Assembly (NCBI GenBank): GCA_900066355.1
Contig: FMEL01000004.1
Location: 52,501 to 116,500, forward strand
Origin: an uncultured Ruminococcus sp.
GTDB taxonomy: Bacteria; Bacillota; Clostridia; Lachnospirales; Lachnospiraceae
Direction of reading: 5' to 3'
DNA length: 64,000 bases
Below the pieces are notes generated by a model that saw only the letters and a program-made list of their open reading frames with translations, ran no database searches and was not told where the DNA came from. This document shows positions 53,573-62,804 of this stretch, piece after piece. The position numbers and the translations under genes are program-made. Position 1 is the first letter of the stretch. Every line of letters begins with the position of its first letter.

Positions 53573-54511
53573 ATGAAGACAGAAATCACAGAATTATTGG
53601 GAATTGAATATCCGGTGATTCAGGGCGGTATGGCATGGGTGGCAGAATGTCATCTGGCAGCAGCCGTATCCAATGCAGGCGGTCTTGGACTGATCGCAGC
53701 AGGCGGAGCACCGGCAGAATGGGTAAGAGAGCAGATCCGGGAAACAAAAAAACTGACCGATAAACCGTTTGGTGTCAATATTATGCTGATGAATCCGGAA
53801 TCAGAAAAAGTTGCGAAGGTAATTGTGGAAGAAGGCGTGAAAGTCGTGACCACAGGAGCCGGAAGCCCGGAAAAATACATGGCAGACTGGAAAGCTGCCG
53901 GAGTTAAAGTGATTCCGGTCGTAGCATCTGTAGCACTTGCCAAACGTATGGAACGTTGCGGCGCAGATGCAGTCGTTGCGGAAGGATGCGAAGCAGGCGG
54001 ACATATCGGAGAACTTACTACGATGGTGCTGGTTCCGCAGGTCGCAGATGCAGTGAATATTCCGGTGATTGCAGCCGGCGGCATTGCAGACGGCAGAGGA
54101 ATGGCGGCGGCATTTATGCTTGGCGCAAAAGGAATCCAGATGGGAACTGTTTTTGCTGCATCCAAAGAATCTGTGATTCATGAAAATTATAAAAACAGCA
54201 TTCTCAAAGCAAAAGATATCGACAGCCGTGTTACAGGAAGAAGTACCGGTCATCCGATCCGTGTTCTACGTAATGATATGGCGCGTAAATATCTGGAACT
54301 GGAAAAATCCGGAGCACCGTTTGAAGAACTGGAACAGCTTACCCTGGGAAGCTTAAGAAAAGCAGTTCAGGAAGGTGATACGAAGAACGGAAGTCTGATG
54401 GCAGGACAGATCGCAGGAATGATCAAAGAAGAACGCACCTGTGCAGACATTATCAGCTCGACCGTTTCAGAAGCCGGCAAACTGATGAATGGAGTAAGTA
54501 AAAATGAGTAA
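53573..54511 (+). CDS. fabK: Enoyl-ACP reductase II (FMN-dependent)
   Basis: A 312-aa TIM-barrel flavoenzyme of the nitronate-monooxygenase superfamily that reduces trans-2-enoyl-ACP in the last step of each elongation cycle. The N-terminus IEYPVIQGGMAWVAECHLAA and the phosphate-binding GGIADGRGMAAAFMLGAKGI are typical. Its place in the fab operon makes FabK, not nitronate monooxygenase, the right call. No FabI is in the operon, so intrinsic triclosan tolerance is expected. It overlaps fabD by 8 nt. Confidence 0.93.
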   Translation: MKTEITELLGIEYPVIQGGMAWVAECHLAAAVSNAGGLGLIAAGGAPAEWVREQIRETKKLTDKPFGVNIMLMNPESEKVAKVIVEEGVKVVTTGAGSPEKYMADWKAAGVKVIPVVASVALAKRMERCGADAVVAEGCEAGGHIGELTTMVLVPQVADAVNIPVIAAGGIADGRGMAAAFMLGAKGIQMGTVFAASKESVIHENYKNSILKAKDIDSRVTGRSTGHPIRVLRNDMARKYLELEKSGAPFEELEQLTLGSLRKAVQEGDTKNGSLMAGQIAGMIKEERTCADIISSTVSEAGKLMNGVSKNE

Positions 54512-55430
54512 GATTGCTTTTATTTATCCGGGACAGGGGGCGCAGGCTGTTGGAATGGGCGCAGATTTTTATGAAAAAAGCCCTTTATCAAAAGCTGTAT
54601 TCGATCAGGCATCCGAAGTGGTTTCACTGGATCTGAAGAAACTCTGTTTCGAAGAAAATGATCTTCTGAACAAAACAGAATATACACAGGTGGCAATGGT
54701 AACTGCCTGTCTTGCGATGACAAGAGCAGTAGAATCCATGGGACTTCATGCTGATATGACGGCCGGTTTAAGTCTTGGTGAGTACTGCGCAATTGCAGTG
54801 GCAGGCGGAATGTGTGATCTGGATGCAATCCGCACGGTGCGTGCAAGAGGAATTTTTATGGAACATGCAGCGCCGGAAGGAACAGGAGCAATGTCCGCGG
54901 TACTCGGCCTTGACGCAGGTGTGATCGAGGATGTTTTAAGAGACCGAGAGGGCGTATCCATTGCGAATTACAACTGTCCGGGTCAGATTGTGATCACCGG
55001 TGAAGCGAAAGCAGTTGCCGAAGCAGGAAATGCGCTTAAGGAAACGGGAGCAAGAAGAGTGCTTCCACTTAAAGTCAGTGGGCCGTTTCATTCACCGATG
55101 ATGCAGCCGGCGGGGGAAGAACTGGCGAAGGTTTTTGCCGGAGTCAGCATGAACCCATTGAAGCTTCCGTATGTGGCAAACATCAATGCGGAAGTTGTCA
55201 CGGACTGCGGAAAAATCGAAGGACTTCTGGTAGCGCAGGTCAGCGGTTCTGTTCGCTGGCAGCAGAGTGTGGAGACCATTATCCGCGAAGGAGCAGATAC
55301 TTTTGTGGAGATCGGACCGGGTAAAACACTGACAGGATTCCTTAGAAAAATTGACAGAAATGTAAAAGCTTATCACATCGGAAGCTGGGAAGAAGCTGTT
55401 TCGGTGTGCGAGGAACTGAAACAGAAATAG
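54504..55430 (+). CDS. fabD: Malonyl-CoA:ACP transacylase
   Basis: A 308-aa serine acyltransferase that loads malonate onto ACP. FIYPGQGAQAVGMG comes at the start, the nucleophile elbow is GLSLGEYCA, and the catalytic His is in GPFHSPMMQPAGEEL. The start ATG 54504 overlaps the fabK end, so translation is coupled. Confidence 0.95.
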   Translation: MSKIAFIYPGQGAQAVGMGADFYEKSPLSKAVFDQASEVVSLDLKKLCFEENDLLNKTEYTQVAMVTACLAMTRAVESMGLHADMTAGLSLGEYCAIAVAGGMCDLDAIRTVRARGIFMEHAAPEGTGAMSAVLGLDAGVIEDVLRDREGVSIANYNCPGQIVITGEAKAVAEAGNALKETGARRVLPLKVSGPFHSPMMQPAGEELAKVFAGVSMNPLKLPYVANINAEVVTDCGKIEGLLVAQVSGSVRWQQSVETIIREGADTFVEIGPGKTLTGFLRKIDRNVKAYHIGSWEEAVSVCEELKQK

Positions 55431-55464
55431 ACAGATATAGCAGATGCCGAGAGGAGAGAAATAA

Positions 55465-56214
55465 GTGGCAGAGCAGAATAAAAAGAAAGTAGCTGTTGTG
55501 ACCGGCGCATCCAGAGGAATCGGAAGAGCCATTGCCCTGGAACTTGCATCAAGAGGCGTAGCAGTTGTGATCAATTATAATGGTTCGGAAGAACGTGCAA
55601 AAGAAGTACAGAAAGAAATTGAGGAAAAAGGTGGCGAGGCAGAGATCAGACAGTGGAATGTGGCTGATTTTGCTGCCTGTGAAAAAGCAGTAAAAGATAT
55701 CGTAAAAACACATGGAAGTATCGACATTCTGGTAAACAATGCCGGAATTACAAAAGACGGACTTCTGATGGGAATGTCAGAATCGGATTTTGACAGTGTG
55801 ATCGATGTCAACCTCAAGGGAACTTTCAATATGATGCGTTTTGTTTCCAGACAGATGCTCCGCCAGCGCTGTGGCCGTATCATCAGTATGGCATCTGTAG
55901 TAGGAATTGCCGGAAATGCAGGACAGGCAAACTATGCGGCATCCAAAGCAGGAATCATCGGCATGACAAAAAGTGCGGCAAGAGAACTTGCATCCCGTGG
56001 GGTTACAGTCAATGCAGTGGCACCGGGATTTATTGAGACAGAAATGACAGCAGTATTATCCGAAGAAGTAAAAAAAGCATCTGCCGCACAGATTCCGCTC
56101 GGTTATTTCGGCAAACCTGAAGACATTGCAAAAACAGTAGCTTTTCTGGCTTCAGATGATGCAGCATACATTACAGGACAGGTAATTCAGGTTGACGGAG
56201 GTATGGTCATATGA
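55465..56214 (+). CDS. fabG: 3-oxoacyl-ACP reductase
   Basis: A 249-aa short-chain dehydrogenase (NADPH). The cofactor loop is TGASRGIGRAIA, then NNAGITKDGLL, catalytic Ser in ISMASVVGIAGNAGQ and Tyr-x3-Lys in NYAASKAG. The C-terminus VIQVDGGMVI is typical of FabG. A GTG start at 55465 lies behind GAGGAGAG. It overlaps fabF by 4 nt (ATGA). Confidence 0.96.
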   Translation: MAEQNKKKVAVVTGASRGIGRAIALELASRGVAVVINYNGSEERAKEVQKEIEEKGGEAEIRQWNVADFAACEKAVKDIVKTHGSIDILVNNAGITKDGLLMGMSESDFDSVIDVNLKGTFNMMRFVSRQMLRQRCGRIISMASVVGIAGNAGQANYAASKAGIIGMTKSAARELASRGVTVNAVAPGFIETEMTAVLSEEVKKASAAQIPLGYFGKPEDIAKTVAFLASDDAAYITGQVIQVDGGMVI

Positions 56215-57452
56215 GCAAGAGACGAGTAGTTGTTACCGGGCTTGGCGCGGTTACTCCTATTGGAAATAATGTAAAAGATTTCTGGGCAGGTATCCGTGCC
56301 GGAAAGGTCGGTATCGGACCGATCACAAAGTTTGACACCACAGATTACAAAGTAAAAATTGCTGCAGAAGTAAAGGACTTTAATGCAAAAGACCATATGG
56401 ATCCGAGATCGGCAAGACGTATGGATCCGTTCTGCCAGTATGCAGTGACGGCGGCAAAAGAAGCACTTGAAGATTCCGGTATTGATATGGAAAAGGAAGA
56501 TTCTTTCCGTGTCGGCGTGATTGTCGGATCAGGAATCGGAAGCCTTCCGCAGGTTGAAAATAATTATGAAAAAATCATCACGAAGGGCCCGGGAAAAGTT
56601 AATCCGCTGATGGTGCCGATGATGATCTCCAATATGGCAGCAGGAAATATCTCCATTCAGTTTGGGCTTCGCGGCAAATGTACTGACGTTGTGACAGCCT
56701 GCGCTTCGGGAACACACAGTATCGGCGATGCGTTCCGTGCGATCCAGTACGGGGATGCAGAGGTTATGCTGGCAGGAGGAACCGAAAGCTGTATCTGCCC
56801 AACCGGTGTAGCCGGGTTTACCGCACTTACCGCACTGACTAAAACAGAAGATACCACAAGAGCGTCCATTCCGTTTGATAAAGACAGAAGTGGCTTTGTA
56901 CTTGGGGAAGGCGCCGGAATCGTTGTTCTGGAAGAACTGGAACATGCAAAAGCAAGAGGTGCCAGAATTTATGCAGAACTGGTTGGTTATGGTGCAACAG
57001 CAGATGCATTCCATATCACATCCCCGGCAGAGGATGGAGCAGGAGCGGCCAGAGCAATGGAACTTGCCATGGAAGAAGCGGGTGTACAGCCATCCGAGGT
57101 TGAATATATCAATGCACATGGAACAAGTACCCATCACAATGACCTGTTTGAGACAAGAGCTATCCATAAGGCATTTGGTGATGCGGCAAAAAATCTGGTT
57201 GTAAATTCTACAAAATCCATGATCGGACATCTTCTCGGAGCAGCCGGTGGTGTGGAGTTTGTGACATGTGTTAAATCTCTGGAGGATGGTTTTATCCATC
57301 AGACAGTTGGAACAACGGAGCTGGATGAAGAGTGTGATCTGAATTATGCGATCGGAGCACCGATTGACAAAGAAATCCGCTATGCAATGAGCAATTCACT
57401 CGGATTCGGCGGACACAATGCAACACTTCTTGTAAAGAAATATGAGGGTTGA
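56211..57452 (+). CDS. fabF: 3-oxoacyl-ACP synthase II
   Basis: A 413-aa KAS II that elongates acyl-ACP with malonyl-ACP. The thiolase-fold triad is complete: Cys164 in VTACASGTHSIGDAF, His in NAHGTSTHHND and His in MIGHLLGAAGGVE. The start (RRVVVTGLGAVTPIGN) and end (SLGFGGHNATLL) are canonical. It overlaps fabG and is followed 6 nt later by accB. Confidence 0.97.
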   Translation: MSKRRVVVTGLGAVTPIGNNVKDFWAGIRAGKVGIGPITKFDTTDYKVKIAAEVKDFNAKDHMDPRSARRMDPFCQYAVTAAKEALEDSGIDMEKEDSFRVGVIVGSGIGSLPQVENNYEKIITKGPGKVNPLMVPMMISNMAAGNISIQFGLRGKCTDVVTACASGTHSIGDAFRAIQYGDAEVMLAGGTESCICPTGVAGFTALTALTKTEDTTRASIPFDKDRSGFVLGEGAGIVVLEELEHAKARGARIYAELVGYGATADAFHITSPAEDGAGAARAMELAMEEAGVQPSEVEYINAHGTSTHHNDLFETRAIHKAFGDAAKNLVVNSTKSMIGHLLGAAGGVEFVTCVKSLEDGFIHQTVGTTELDEECDLNYAIGAPIDKEIRYAMSNSLGFGGHNATLLVKKYEG

Positions 57453-57458
57453 TAAATA

Positions 57459-57926
57459 ATGGAATTTGAAAATCTTCTTACATTAATAAAAACTGTGTCA
57501 GACTCTGAGCTGACAGAGTTTGCTTATGAAGAAAACGGAAGCAGCATTCATCTGAAAAAGAAAAAAGAAACTGTGGTGGTTGCAGGAAATACATCTGATA
57601 TACCTGTTATGGGACTTGAAAATATGCAGACAGCAGGAAATACAAGGCTGAAAGAGTCAGATATTGTACAGCAAAAATCAGATGAGCCGGAAGGCCAGAT
57701 CGTAAAATCTCCACTGGTCGGAACTTTTTATGCAGCACCATCGGAGGACGCAGAACCGTTTGTTTCTGTCGGAGATTCTGTAAAAAAAGGCCAGACACTT
57801 GCAATCGTAGAAGCGATGAAGCTGATGAATGAAATTGAGAGTGATTTTGACGGAAAAGTTGCAGAACTTTATGTAGAGAACGGACAGGCAGTAGAGTATG
57901 GACAGCCACTGTTCCGCATTGTGTAA
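57459..57926 (+). CDS. accB: Biotin carboxyl carrier protein of acetyl-CoA carboxylase
   Basis: A 155-aa protein. The variable N-terminal region (residues 1-80) contains a helix and linker; the biotinyl domain occupies ~80-155. The biotinylated lysine is Lys121 in IVEAMKLMNEIE, and the protruding-thumb segment is VGTFYAAPSEDAEPF. It carries CO2 from AccC to the AccDA carboxyltransferase encoded downstream. Confidence 0.95.
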   Translation: MEFENLLTLIKTVSDSELTEFAYEENGSSIHLKKKKETVVVAGNTSDIPVMGLENMQTAGNTRLKESDIVQQKSDEPEGQIVKSPLVGTFYAAPSEDAEPFVSVGDSVKKGQTLAIVEAMKLMNEIESDFDGKVAELYVENGQAVEYGQPLFRIV

Positions 57927-58009
57927 AGTTACGGAGAAAAAGTGGACAATTCGGACGTACTAAGAAAGCAATGTGTATAAGTTGTTCATTGCGAACGGGA
58001 GTATAGATT

Positions 58010-58438
58010 ATGAATAGATTAGGTGTAAAAGAAATAGAACAGATTCTTCCTCACAGACATCCATTTCTTCTTGTGGATTATATCGAGGATTATGAGCCGG
58101 GCAAGTTTGCCATCGGTTATAAATGTGTGACTTTTCGTGAGGACTTTTTTAAGGGACATTTTCCGCAGGAACCGGTCATGCCGGGAGTCCTGATGGTGGA
58201 AGCACTTGCACAGACAGGTGCTGTGGCAATCTTGAGTCTCGAAGAAAACAAAGGCAAGATTGCATATTTTGGCGGAATCAAAAACTGCAGATTTCGCGGA
58301 AAAGTTGTTCCGGGAGACAAGCTCCGTCTGGAAACAACGATTATCAAATGCAAAGGACCGGTTGGCGTCGGCCATGCGGTTGCAAGCGTTGATGGCAAAG
58401 TAGTTGTTGATGCAGAACTGACTTTTATGATTGGATAG
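58010..58438 (+). CDS. fabZ: 3-hydroxyacyl-ACP dehydratase
   Basis: A 142-aa hot-dog-fold dehydratase forming trans-2-enoyl-ACP. The catalytic His is in ILPHRHPFLLVDYI and the catalytic Glu in GHFPQEPVMPGVLMVEALAQ. The ATG 58010 is preceded by GGGAG. The 83-nt gap after accB holds no gene. No FabM or FabA is in the operon, so the source of unsaturated chains is not explained here. Confidence 0.96.
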   Translation: MNRLGVKEIEQILPHRHPFLLVDYIEDYEPGKFAIGYKCVTFREDFFKGHFPQEPVMPGVLMVEALAQTGAVAILSLEENKGKIAYFGGIKNCRFRGKVVPGDKLRLETTIIKCKGPVGVGHAVASVDGKVVVDAELTFMIG

Positions 58439-58448
58439 GTGACACACA

Positions 58449-59792
58449 ATGATTAAAAAAGTGCTGATTGCAAATCGGGGAGAGATTGCTGTGCGGATCA
58501 TCCGTGCATGCAGAGAAATGGGAATAGAGACCGTAGCTGTTTATTCAGAGGCAGACAGAGACGCCCTGCATACACAACTTGCAGATGAAGCAGTCTGCAT
58601 CGGACCGGCTCCGTCCTCCCAGAGTTACCTCAGCATGGAAAACATCATCAGTGCAACAATTGTTACAGGCGCCGATGCAATTCACCCGGGATTTGGATTC
58701 CTCTCGGAAAACAGCCGTTTTGCAGAACTTTGTGAGCAGTGCAACATCACATTTATCGGACCTCCGGCAAATGTGATCGCAAGTCTCGGAAACAAACAGG
58801 CGGCAAAAAATACCATGGCAAATGCCGGTGTTCCGATCATTCCGGGTGGCAAAAATCCAATCTACACAGTAGAAGAAGGGCAGAAAGAAGCGGAAACGAT
58901 CGGATATCCGGTTATAATTAAAGCCGCGCTTGGCGGTGGCGGAAAAGGCATGCGTGTGGCTGATACACCGGCGGATTTTGAGGAAAGTTTCCGCACCGCG
59001 CAGAAAGAAACGCAGATGGCTTTTGGAGATTCTACCATGTATGTAGAACATTTTGTGCGCCATCCGAGACACATTGAATTTCAGATCATGGCGGACAAGT
59101 TTGGAAATGTGATTCATCTGGGCGAGCGTGACTGTTCTATTCAGCGAAATCATCAGAAGATGATTGAGGAATCTCCGTGCGAAGTGATTTCAGAGGAACT
59201 TCGTAAGAAAATGGGTGATGCCGCCGTAAAGGCAGCAAAAGCAGCCGGTTATGAAAATGCCGGAACGATAGAGTTTCTTCTTGATAAAGAAGGAAGATTC
59301 TATTTTATGGAGATGAATACCCGTATTCAGGTTGAGCATCCGGTGACAGAGTGGGTAACGGGTGTGGATCTTGTCAAAGAGCAGATACGTATTGCATCCG
59401 GACTGCCGCTTTCCTTAAGCCAGGAGGATATTCATCTGACCGGTCATGCAATTGAGTGCAGAATCAACGCAGAAAATCCGGCGAAAGGTTTCCGGCCTTC
59501 ACCGGGCACGATTACGGATATGTATTTTCCGGGAGGAAAAGGAATCCGTATCGATTCCGCAGTTTACAGTGGTTATACGATCCCGCCGTATTATGATTCT
59601 ATGATCGCGAAGGTGATCGTGTGGGCAAAGAACCGTACAGAAGCAATACGCAAGATGCAGAGTGCGCTTGGTGAGGTGATCATCGAGGGAATCGATACCA
59701 ATGTAGACTATCAGTATGAGATTCTGGAGAACCCGGATTTTCAATCAGGAAACACCGATGTGGAATTTATTGAGCGGATGGAGGCGAACTGA
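58449..59792 (+). CDS. accC: Biotin carboxylase subunit of acetyl-CoA carboxylase
   Basis: A 447-aa ATP-grasp enzyme that carboxylates biotin on AccB using bicarbonate and ATP. KKVLIANRGEIAVRIIRACR comes at the start. The glycine-rich ATP loop is GGGGKGMRVAD, and the active-site segment MEMNTRIQVEHPVTEWVTG is intact. The length is standard. It is followed 5 nt later by the fused carboxyltransferase gene. Confidence 0.97.
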   Translation: MIKKVLIANRGEIAVRIIRACREMGIETVAVYSEADRDALHTQLADEAVCIGPAPSSQSYLSMENIISATIVTGADAIHPGFGFLSENSRFAELCEQCNITFIGPPANVIASLGNKQAAKNTMANAGVPIIPGGKNPIYTVEEGQKEAETIGYPVIIKAALGGGGKGMRVADTPADFEESFRTAQKETQMAFGDSTMYVEHFVRHPRHIEFQIMADKFGNVIHLGERDCSIQRNHQKMIEESPCEVISEELRKKMGDAAVKAAKAAGYENAGTIEFLLDKEGRFYFMEMNTRIQVEHPVTEWVTGVDLVKEQIRIASGLPLSLSQEDIHLTGHAIECRINAENPAKGFRPSPGTITDMYFPGGKGIRIDSAVYSGYTIPPYYDSMIAKVIVWAKNRTEAIRKMQSALGEVIIEGIDTNVDYQYEILENPDFQSGNTDVEFIERMEAN

Positions 59793-59797
59793 CGATT

Positions 59798-61525
59798 ATG
59801 AAATTGGACAACATGTTCAAAAAGACAAGAATTGTTTCCAGAATACAGAGCCATAATGCAGCACGCGCTTCCAGACCGGAAGTGCCGGAAGGACTTCTTC
59901 GTAAGTGCAACAAATGCGGTGCGGCGATCATCACAGAAGATGTCAAACAGAATCATTATACCTGTCCGAAATGTGGCGGATATTTTCGTGTTCATGCATA
60001 TCGCAGAATCCAGATGGTGCTGGATGAGGGAACCTTTGAGGAATGGGATCATGACCTGATCGGTGAAAATCCGATGAATTATAAGGGATATCCGGAAAAG
60101 GTGAATGCTCTTCAGGCAAAGAGTGGGCTGAAAGAGGCAGTTGTCACGGGAAAAGGAAAAATTAACGGAAGGGAAACCGTAATTGCTGTCTGTGATGGAA
60201 GATTCCTGATGGCGAGCATGGGCTGGGCTGTCGGAGAAAAAATCACGAGAGCGGTAGAACGCGCGACTAAGGAGAAACTTCCGGTCATTATTTTTGCCTG
60301 TTCTGGTGGAGCCAGAATGCAGGAGGGAATCACATCTCTGATGCAGATGGCAAAAACGTCCGCGGCACTTGAGCGCCACAGTAAAGCAGGGCTTCTTTAT
60401 GTCAGTATTCTGACTGAGCCGACGACCGGTGGAGTGACGGCAAGTTTTGCGATGCTGGGAGACATTATTCTTGCGGAACCTGGGGCATTGATCGGTTTTG
60501 CGGGACCTCGTGTGATTGAACAGACGATCCGCCAGAAACTGCCAAAGGGCTTCCAGAGAGCAGAATTTCTTGTAGAGCACGGATTTGTTGATGATATTGT
60601 AAGACGTGAGAATCTGAAAGAGACGCTTGGGAAGATTCTGGAGATGCATGAGATTTCCAATTCCTCAGACGATTCAATAGATGAAATGCACTCAGCGAAA
60701 TCTTCATCGGAGTCAGATTTTGAGTCTGCCGACATCAACCCTTACCTCACAGCATGGGATCGTGTGCAGCTTTCACGTAAGATCGACCGACCGTCCGGCA
60801 GTGATTATATAAAAGCTCTTTTTACAGATTTTATGGAATTCCATGGTGACCGCAATTACGGTGATGATAAGGCAATCATCGGCGGAATCGCGAAATTTCA
60901 CGGCAGACCGGTCACGGTCATTGTACAGGAAAAAGGAACAAACACGAAAGAAAACATTGCACATAACTTCGGTATGCCGATGCCGGAAGGTTACCGCAAA
61001 GCGTTGCGTCTGATGAAACAGGCGGAGAAATTTCACCGTCCGGTTATCTGTTTTGTCGATACACCGGGGGCATTTTGCGGAATCGAAGCGGAAGAGCGCG
61101 GACAGGGTGAGGCGATTGCCCGTAATTTATGGGAACTTGCAGGATTAAAAACACCGGTTCTTTCGGTTGTGACCGGAGAAGGCGGAAGTGGCGGTGCGCT
61201 TGCACTTGCAGCAGGAGATCAGGTATGGATGCTGGAAAATTCCGTGTATTCCATTCTTTCTCCGGAAGGTTTTGCGAGCATTCTCTGGAAAGACAGCACG
61301 AAGGCAAAAGAAGCGGCAGCAGTTATGAAGCTGACAGCAGCGGATCTTTACGAAAAAGGTATCATCGAGCAGGTGATCCCGGAACCGGAAAATCTGACAC
61401 CGGAAAGTCTGTGGCAGGTAACTGACCGGCTGGATGAAAAAATCGAGGATTTTCTTTACAAATATACAAATTTAACAGAAGAAGAATTACTGGAAACAAG
61501 ATACGAGCGTTTCAGGAAATTCTGA
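59798..61525 (+). CDS. accDA: Acetyl-CoA carboxylase carboxyltransferase, fused beta (AccD) and alpha (AccA) subunits
   Basis: A 575-aa single-chain carboxyltransferase. Residues 1-~285 are AccD, with the zinc ribbon Cys37, Cys40, Cys56, Cys59 (CNKC...CPKC) and the crotonase-fold core GGARMQEGITSLMQMAKTSA. A Ser/Asp/Glu linker (~288-310) leads to AccA (~315-575: YIKALFTDFMEFHGDRNYGD, TPGAFCGIEAEERGQGEAIA, GEGGSGGALALAAGD). It transfers CO2 from biotin to acetyl-CoA to give malonyl-CoA. In most bacteria these are two genes; a fusion ensures equal dosage. Last gene of the operon, with a terminator 5-40 nt later. Confidence 0.95.
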   Translation: MKLDNMFKKTRIVSRIQSHNAARASRPEVPEGLLRKCNKCGAAIITEDVKQNHYTCPKCGGYFRVHAYRRIQMVLDEGTFEEWDHDLIGENPMNYKGYPEKVNALQAKSGLKEAVVTGKGKINGRETVIAVCDGRFLMASMGWAVGEKITRAVERATKEKLPVIIFACSGGARMQEGITSLMQMAKTSAALERHSKAGLLYVSILTEPTTGGVTASFAMLGDIILAEPGALIGFAGPRVIEQTIRQKLPKGFQRAEFLVEHGFVDDIVRRENLKETLGKILEMHEISNSSDDSIDEMHSAKSSSESDFESADINPYLTAWDRVQLSRKIDRPSGSDYIKALFTDFMEFHGDRNYGDDKAIIGGIAKFHGRPVTVIVQEKGTNTKENIAHNFGMPMPEGYRKALRLMKQAEKFHRPVICFVDTPGAFCGIEAEERGQGEAIARNLWELAGLKTPVLSVVTGEGGSGGALALAAGDQVWMLENSVYSILSPEGFASILWKDSTKAKEAAAVMKLTAADLYEKGIIEQVIPEPENLTPESLWQVTDRLDEKIEDFLYKYTNLTEEELLETRYERFRKF

Positions 61526-61563
61526 AAAAACCTCCCTGTGGTTTCGGCCGCAGGGAGGTTTTT
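61525..61563 (+). terminator. Terminator of the fatty acid operon
   Basis: AAACCTCCCTGTGG-TTTCGG-CCGCAGGGAGGTTTTT, a 14-bp stem with one G-U-type bulge, then Ts. Confidence 0.92.
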
Positions 61564-61575
61564 CGTTATCTGCCC

Positions 61576-61589
61576 GGAGAAAATTCTCC
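61576..61589. promoter_or_regulatory. Small palindrome upstream of the third ABC importer
   Basis: GGAGAAAATTCTCC is a perfect 14-bp inverted repeat. Two TTTAACG direct repeats follow (about 61609 and 61621). No clear -35/-10 pair is seen in 61564-61697, so this is only a candidate operator. Confidence 0.3.
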
Positions 61590-61697
61590 TGCAAATGTAT
61601 TTAACGTAGATTTTAACGGACCCGGGTAGTTCTTTTTACACAGGTATGACAGAATAGCAGCATCAACAAAGACAATTCGAAAAGGATTTGGAGGAAA

Positions 61698-62804
61698 ATG
61701 AAAATGATGAACAAAAGATTCAAACCGGCAGTTGCTGCAGTGATGACAGGAGCAATTTTAGCAGGAACAGCAGTATGTCCGATGACTACGTTTGCAGCAG
61801 ATGCAGTGGATCTGAATTCTATGACACTGGATGATATTACTGCAAAAGCAAAAGAAGAAGGTGATGTAGAATCTGTCGGTATGCCGGATTCCTGGGCAAA
61901 CTGGGGACTGACCTGGCAGGACCTGAATGATAAATATGGTATCACACATGCTGACTCTGACATGTCTTCCGCAGAGGAACTTCAGATGTTCCAGACAGAA
62001 GGCGAAAAAGGAACAAAGGACATCGGCGATGTCGGACAGGCATTTGGTGCACAGGCAGTGGATGAAGATCTGGTACAGGGATACAAAACTTCCTACTGGG
62101 ATAGCGTTCCGGATTGGGCAAAAGGCGAAGACGGAAAATGGATGATCGCTTATACCGGTGCAACAACCTTCCTTACAAATACAGATGAAGTAGAAAATGC
62201 ACCGACTTCATGGGCAGACATCAAAGATGGTGATTATACGGTAGCACTCGGAGATATCAATGGCGGAAACGCACAGGCAGCAGTCATTGCATCTGCTTAT
62301 GCATTTGGCGGAGACCTTAATAACCTTGATCCTGCATTTGATTTCTGGACACAAATGGCAGAAGACGGACGAATCAATACGCTGGACATCCTGCAGCAGA
62401 ACTTTGAGACAGGTGAGATTCCGGTAGGTGTGATCTGGAGCTTCACAGCAATCCCGTACAAAGATCAGATCACAAAATATAAACTTCAGGCAAACATCCC
62501 GACAGATGGCTCCATCATGAGTGGATATGCTTCCGTAATCAATAAATATGCACCGCATCCATGCGCAGCAGCTCTTGCAAGAGAATACATCTTCAGCGAT
62601 GAAGGTCAGGCAAATCTGGCAGCAGCAGGTGCAATCCCGACAAGAACAGATGTAGAAATTCCGGAAGATATCCAGAACGCAACCTTCAAATCAGAAGATT
62701 ATGCAAATGCAATTCCGATGGAAGATACAGAAGCTTATACAAAAGCCTGCGAAACTGTTGTAGAAAGATGGCAGGAAGAAATCACGCCACTTCTGGTTCA
62801 GTAA
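61698..62804 (+). CDS. Extracellular solute-binding protein (family 1, PotD/AfuA-like)
   Basis: A 368-aa secreted binding protein. The signal peptide (RFKPAVAAVMTGAILAGTAV, cleavage near TFAA) contains Cys in T-A-V-C context, which is not a lipobox. The mature part resembles the Fe3+/polyamine/thiamine group (WMIAYTGATTFLTNTDEVE, APTSWADIKDGDYTVALGDI, YAPHPCAAALAREYIFSDEG, AAAGAIPTRTDV). The ligand is not identifiable. ATG 61698 is very close to GGAGG; ATG 61704 has better spacing and may be the true start. It is followed by two permease genes with overlapping ends. The ATPase gene must lie beyond the window. Confidence 0.85.
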   Translation: MKMMNKRFKPAVAAVMTGAILAGTAVCPMTTFAADAVDLNSMTLDDITAKAKEEGDVESVGMPDSWANWGLTWQDLNDKYGITHADSDMSSAEELQMFQTEGEKGTKDIGDVGQAFGAQAVDEDLVQGYKTSYWDSVPDWAKGEDGKWMIAYTGATTFLTNTDEVENAPTSWADIKDGDYTVALGDINGGNAQAAVIASAYAFGGDLNNLDPAFDFWTQMAEDGRINTLDILQQNFETGEIPVGVIWSFTAIPYKDQITKYKLQANIPTDGSIMSGYASVINKYAPHPCAAALAREYIFSDEGQANLAAAGAIPTRTDVEIPEDIQNATFKSEDYANAIPMEDTEAYTKACETVVERWQEEITPLLVQ

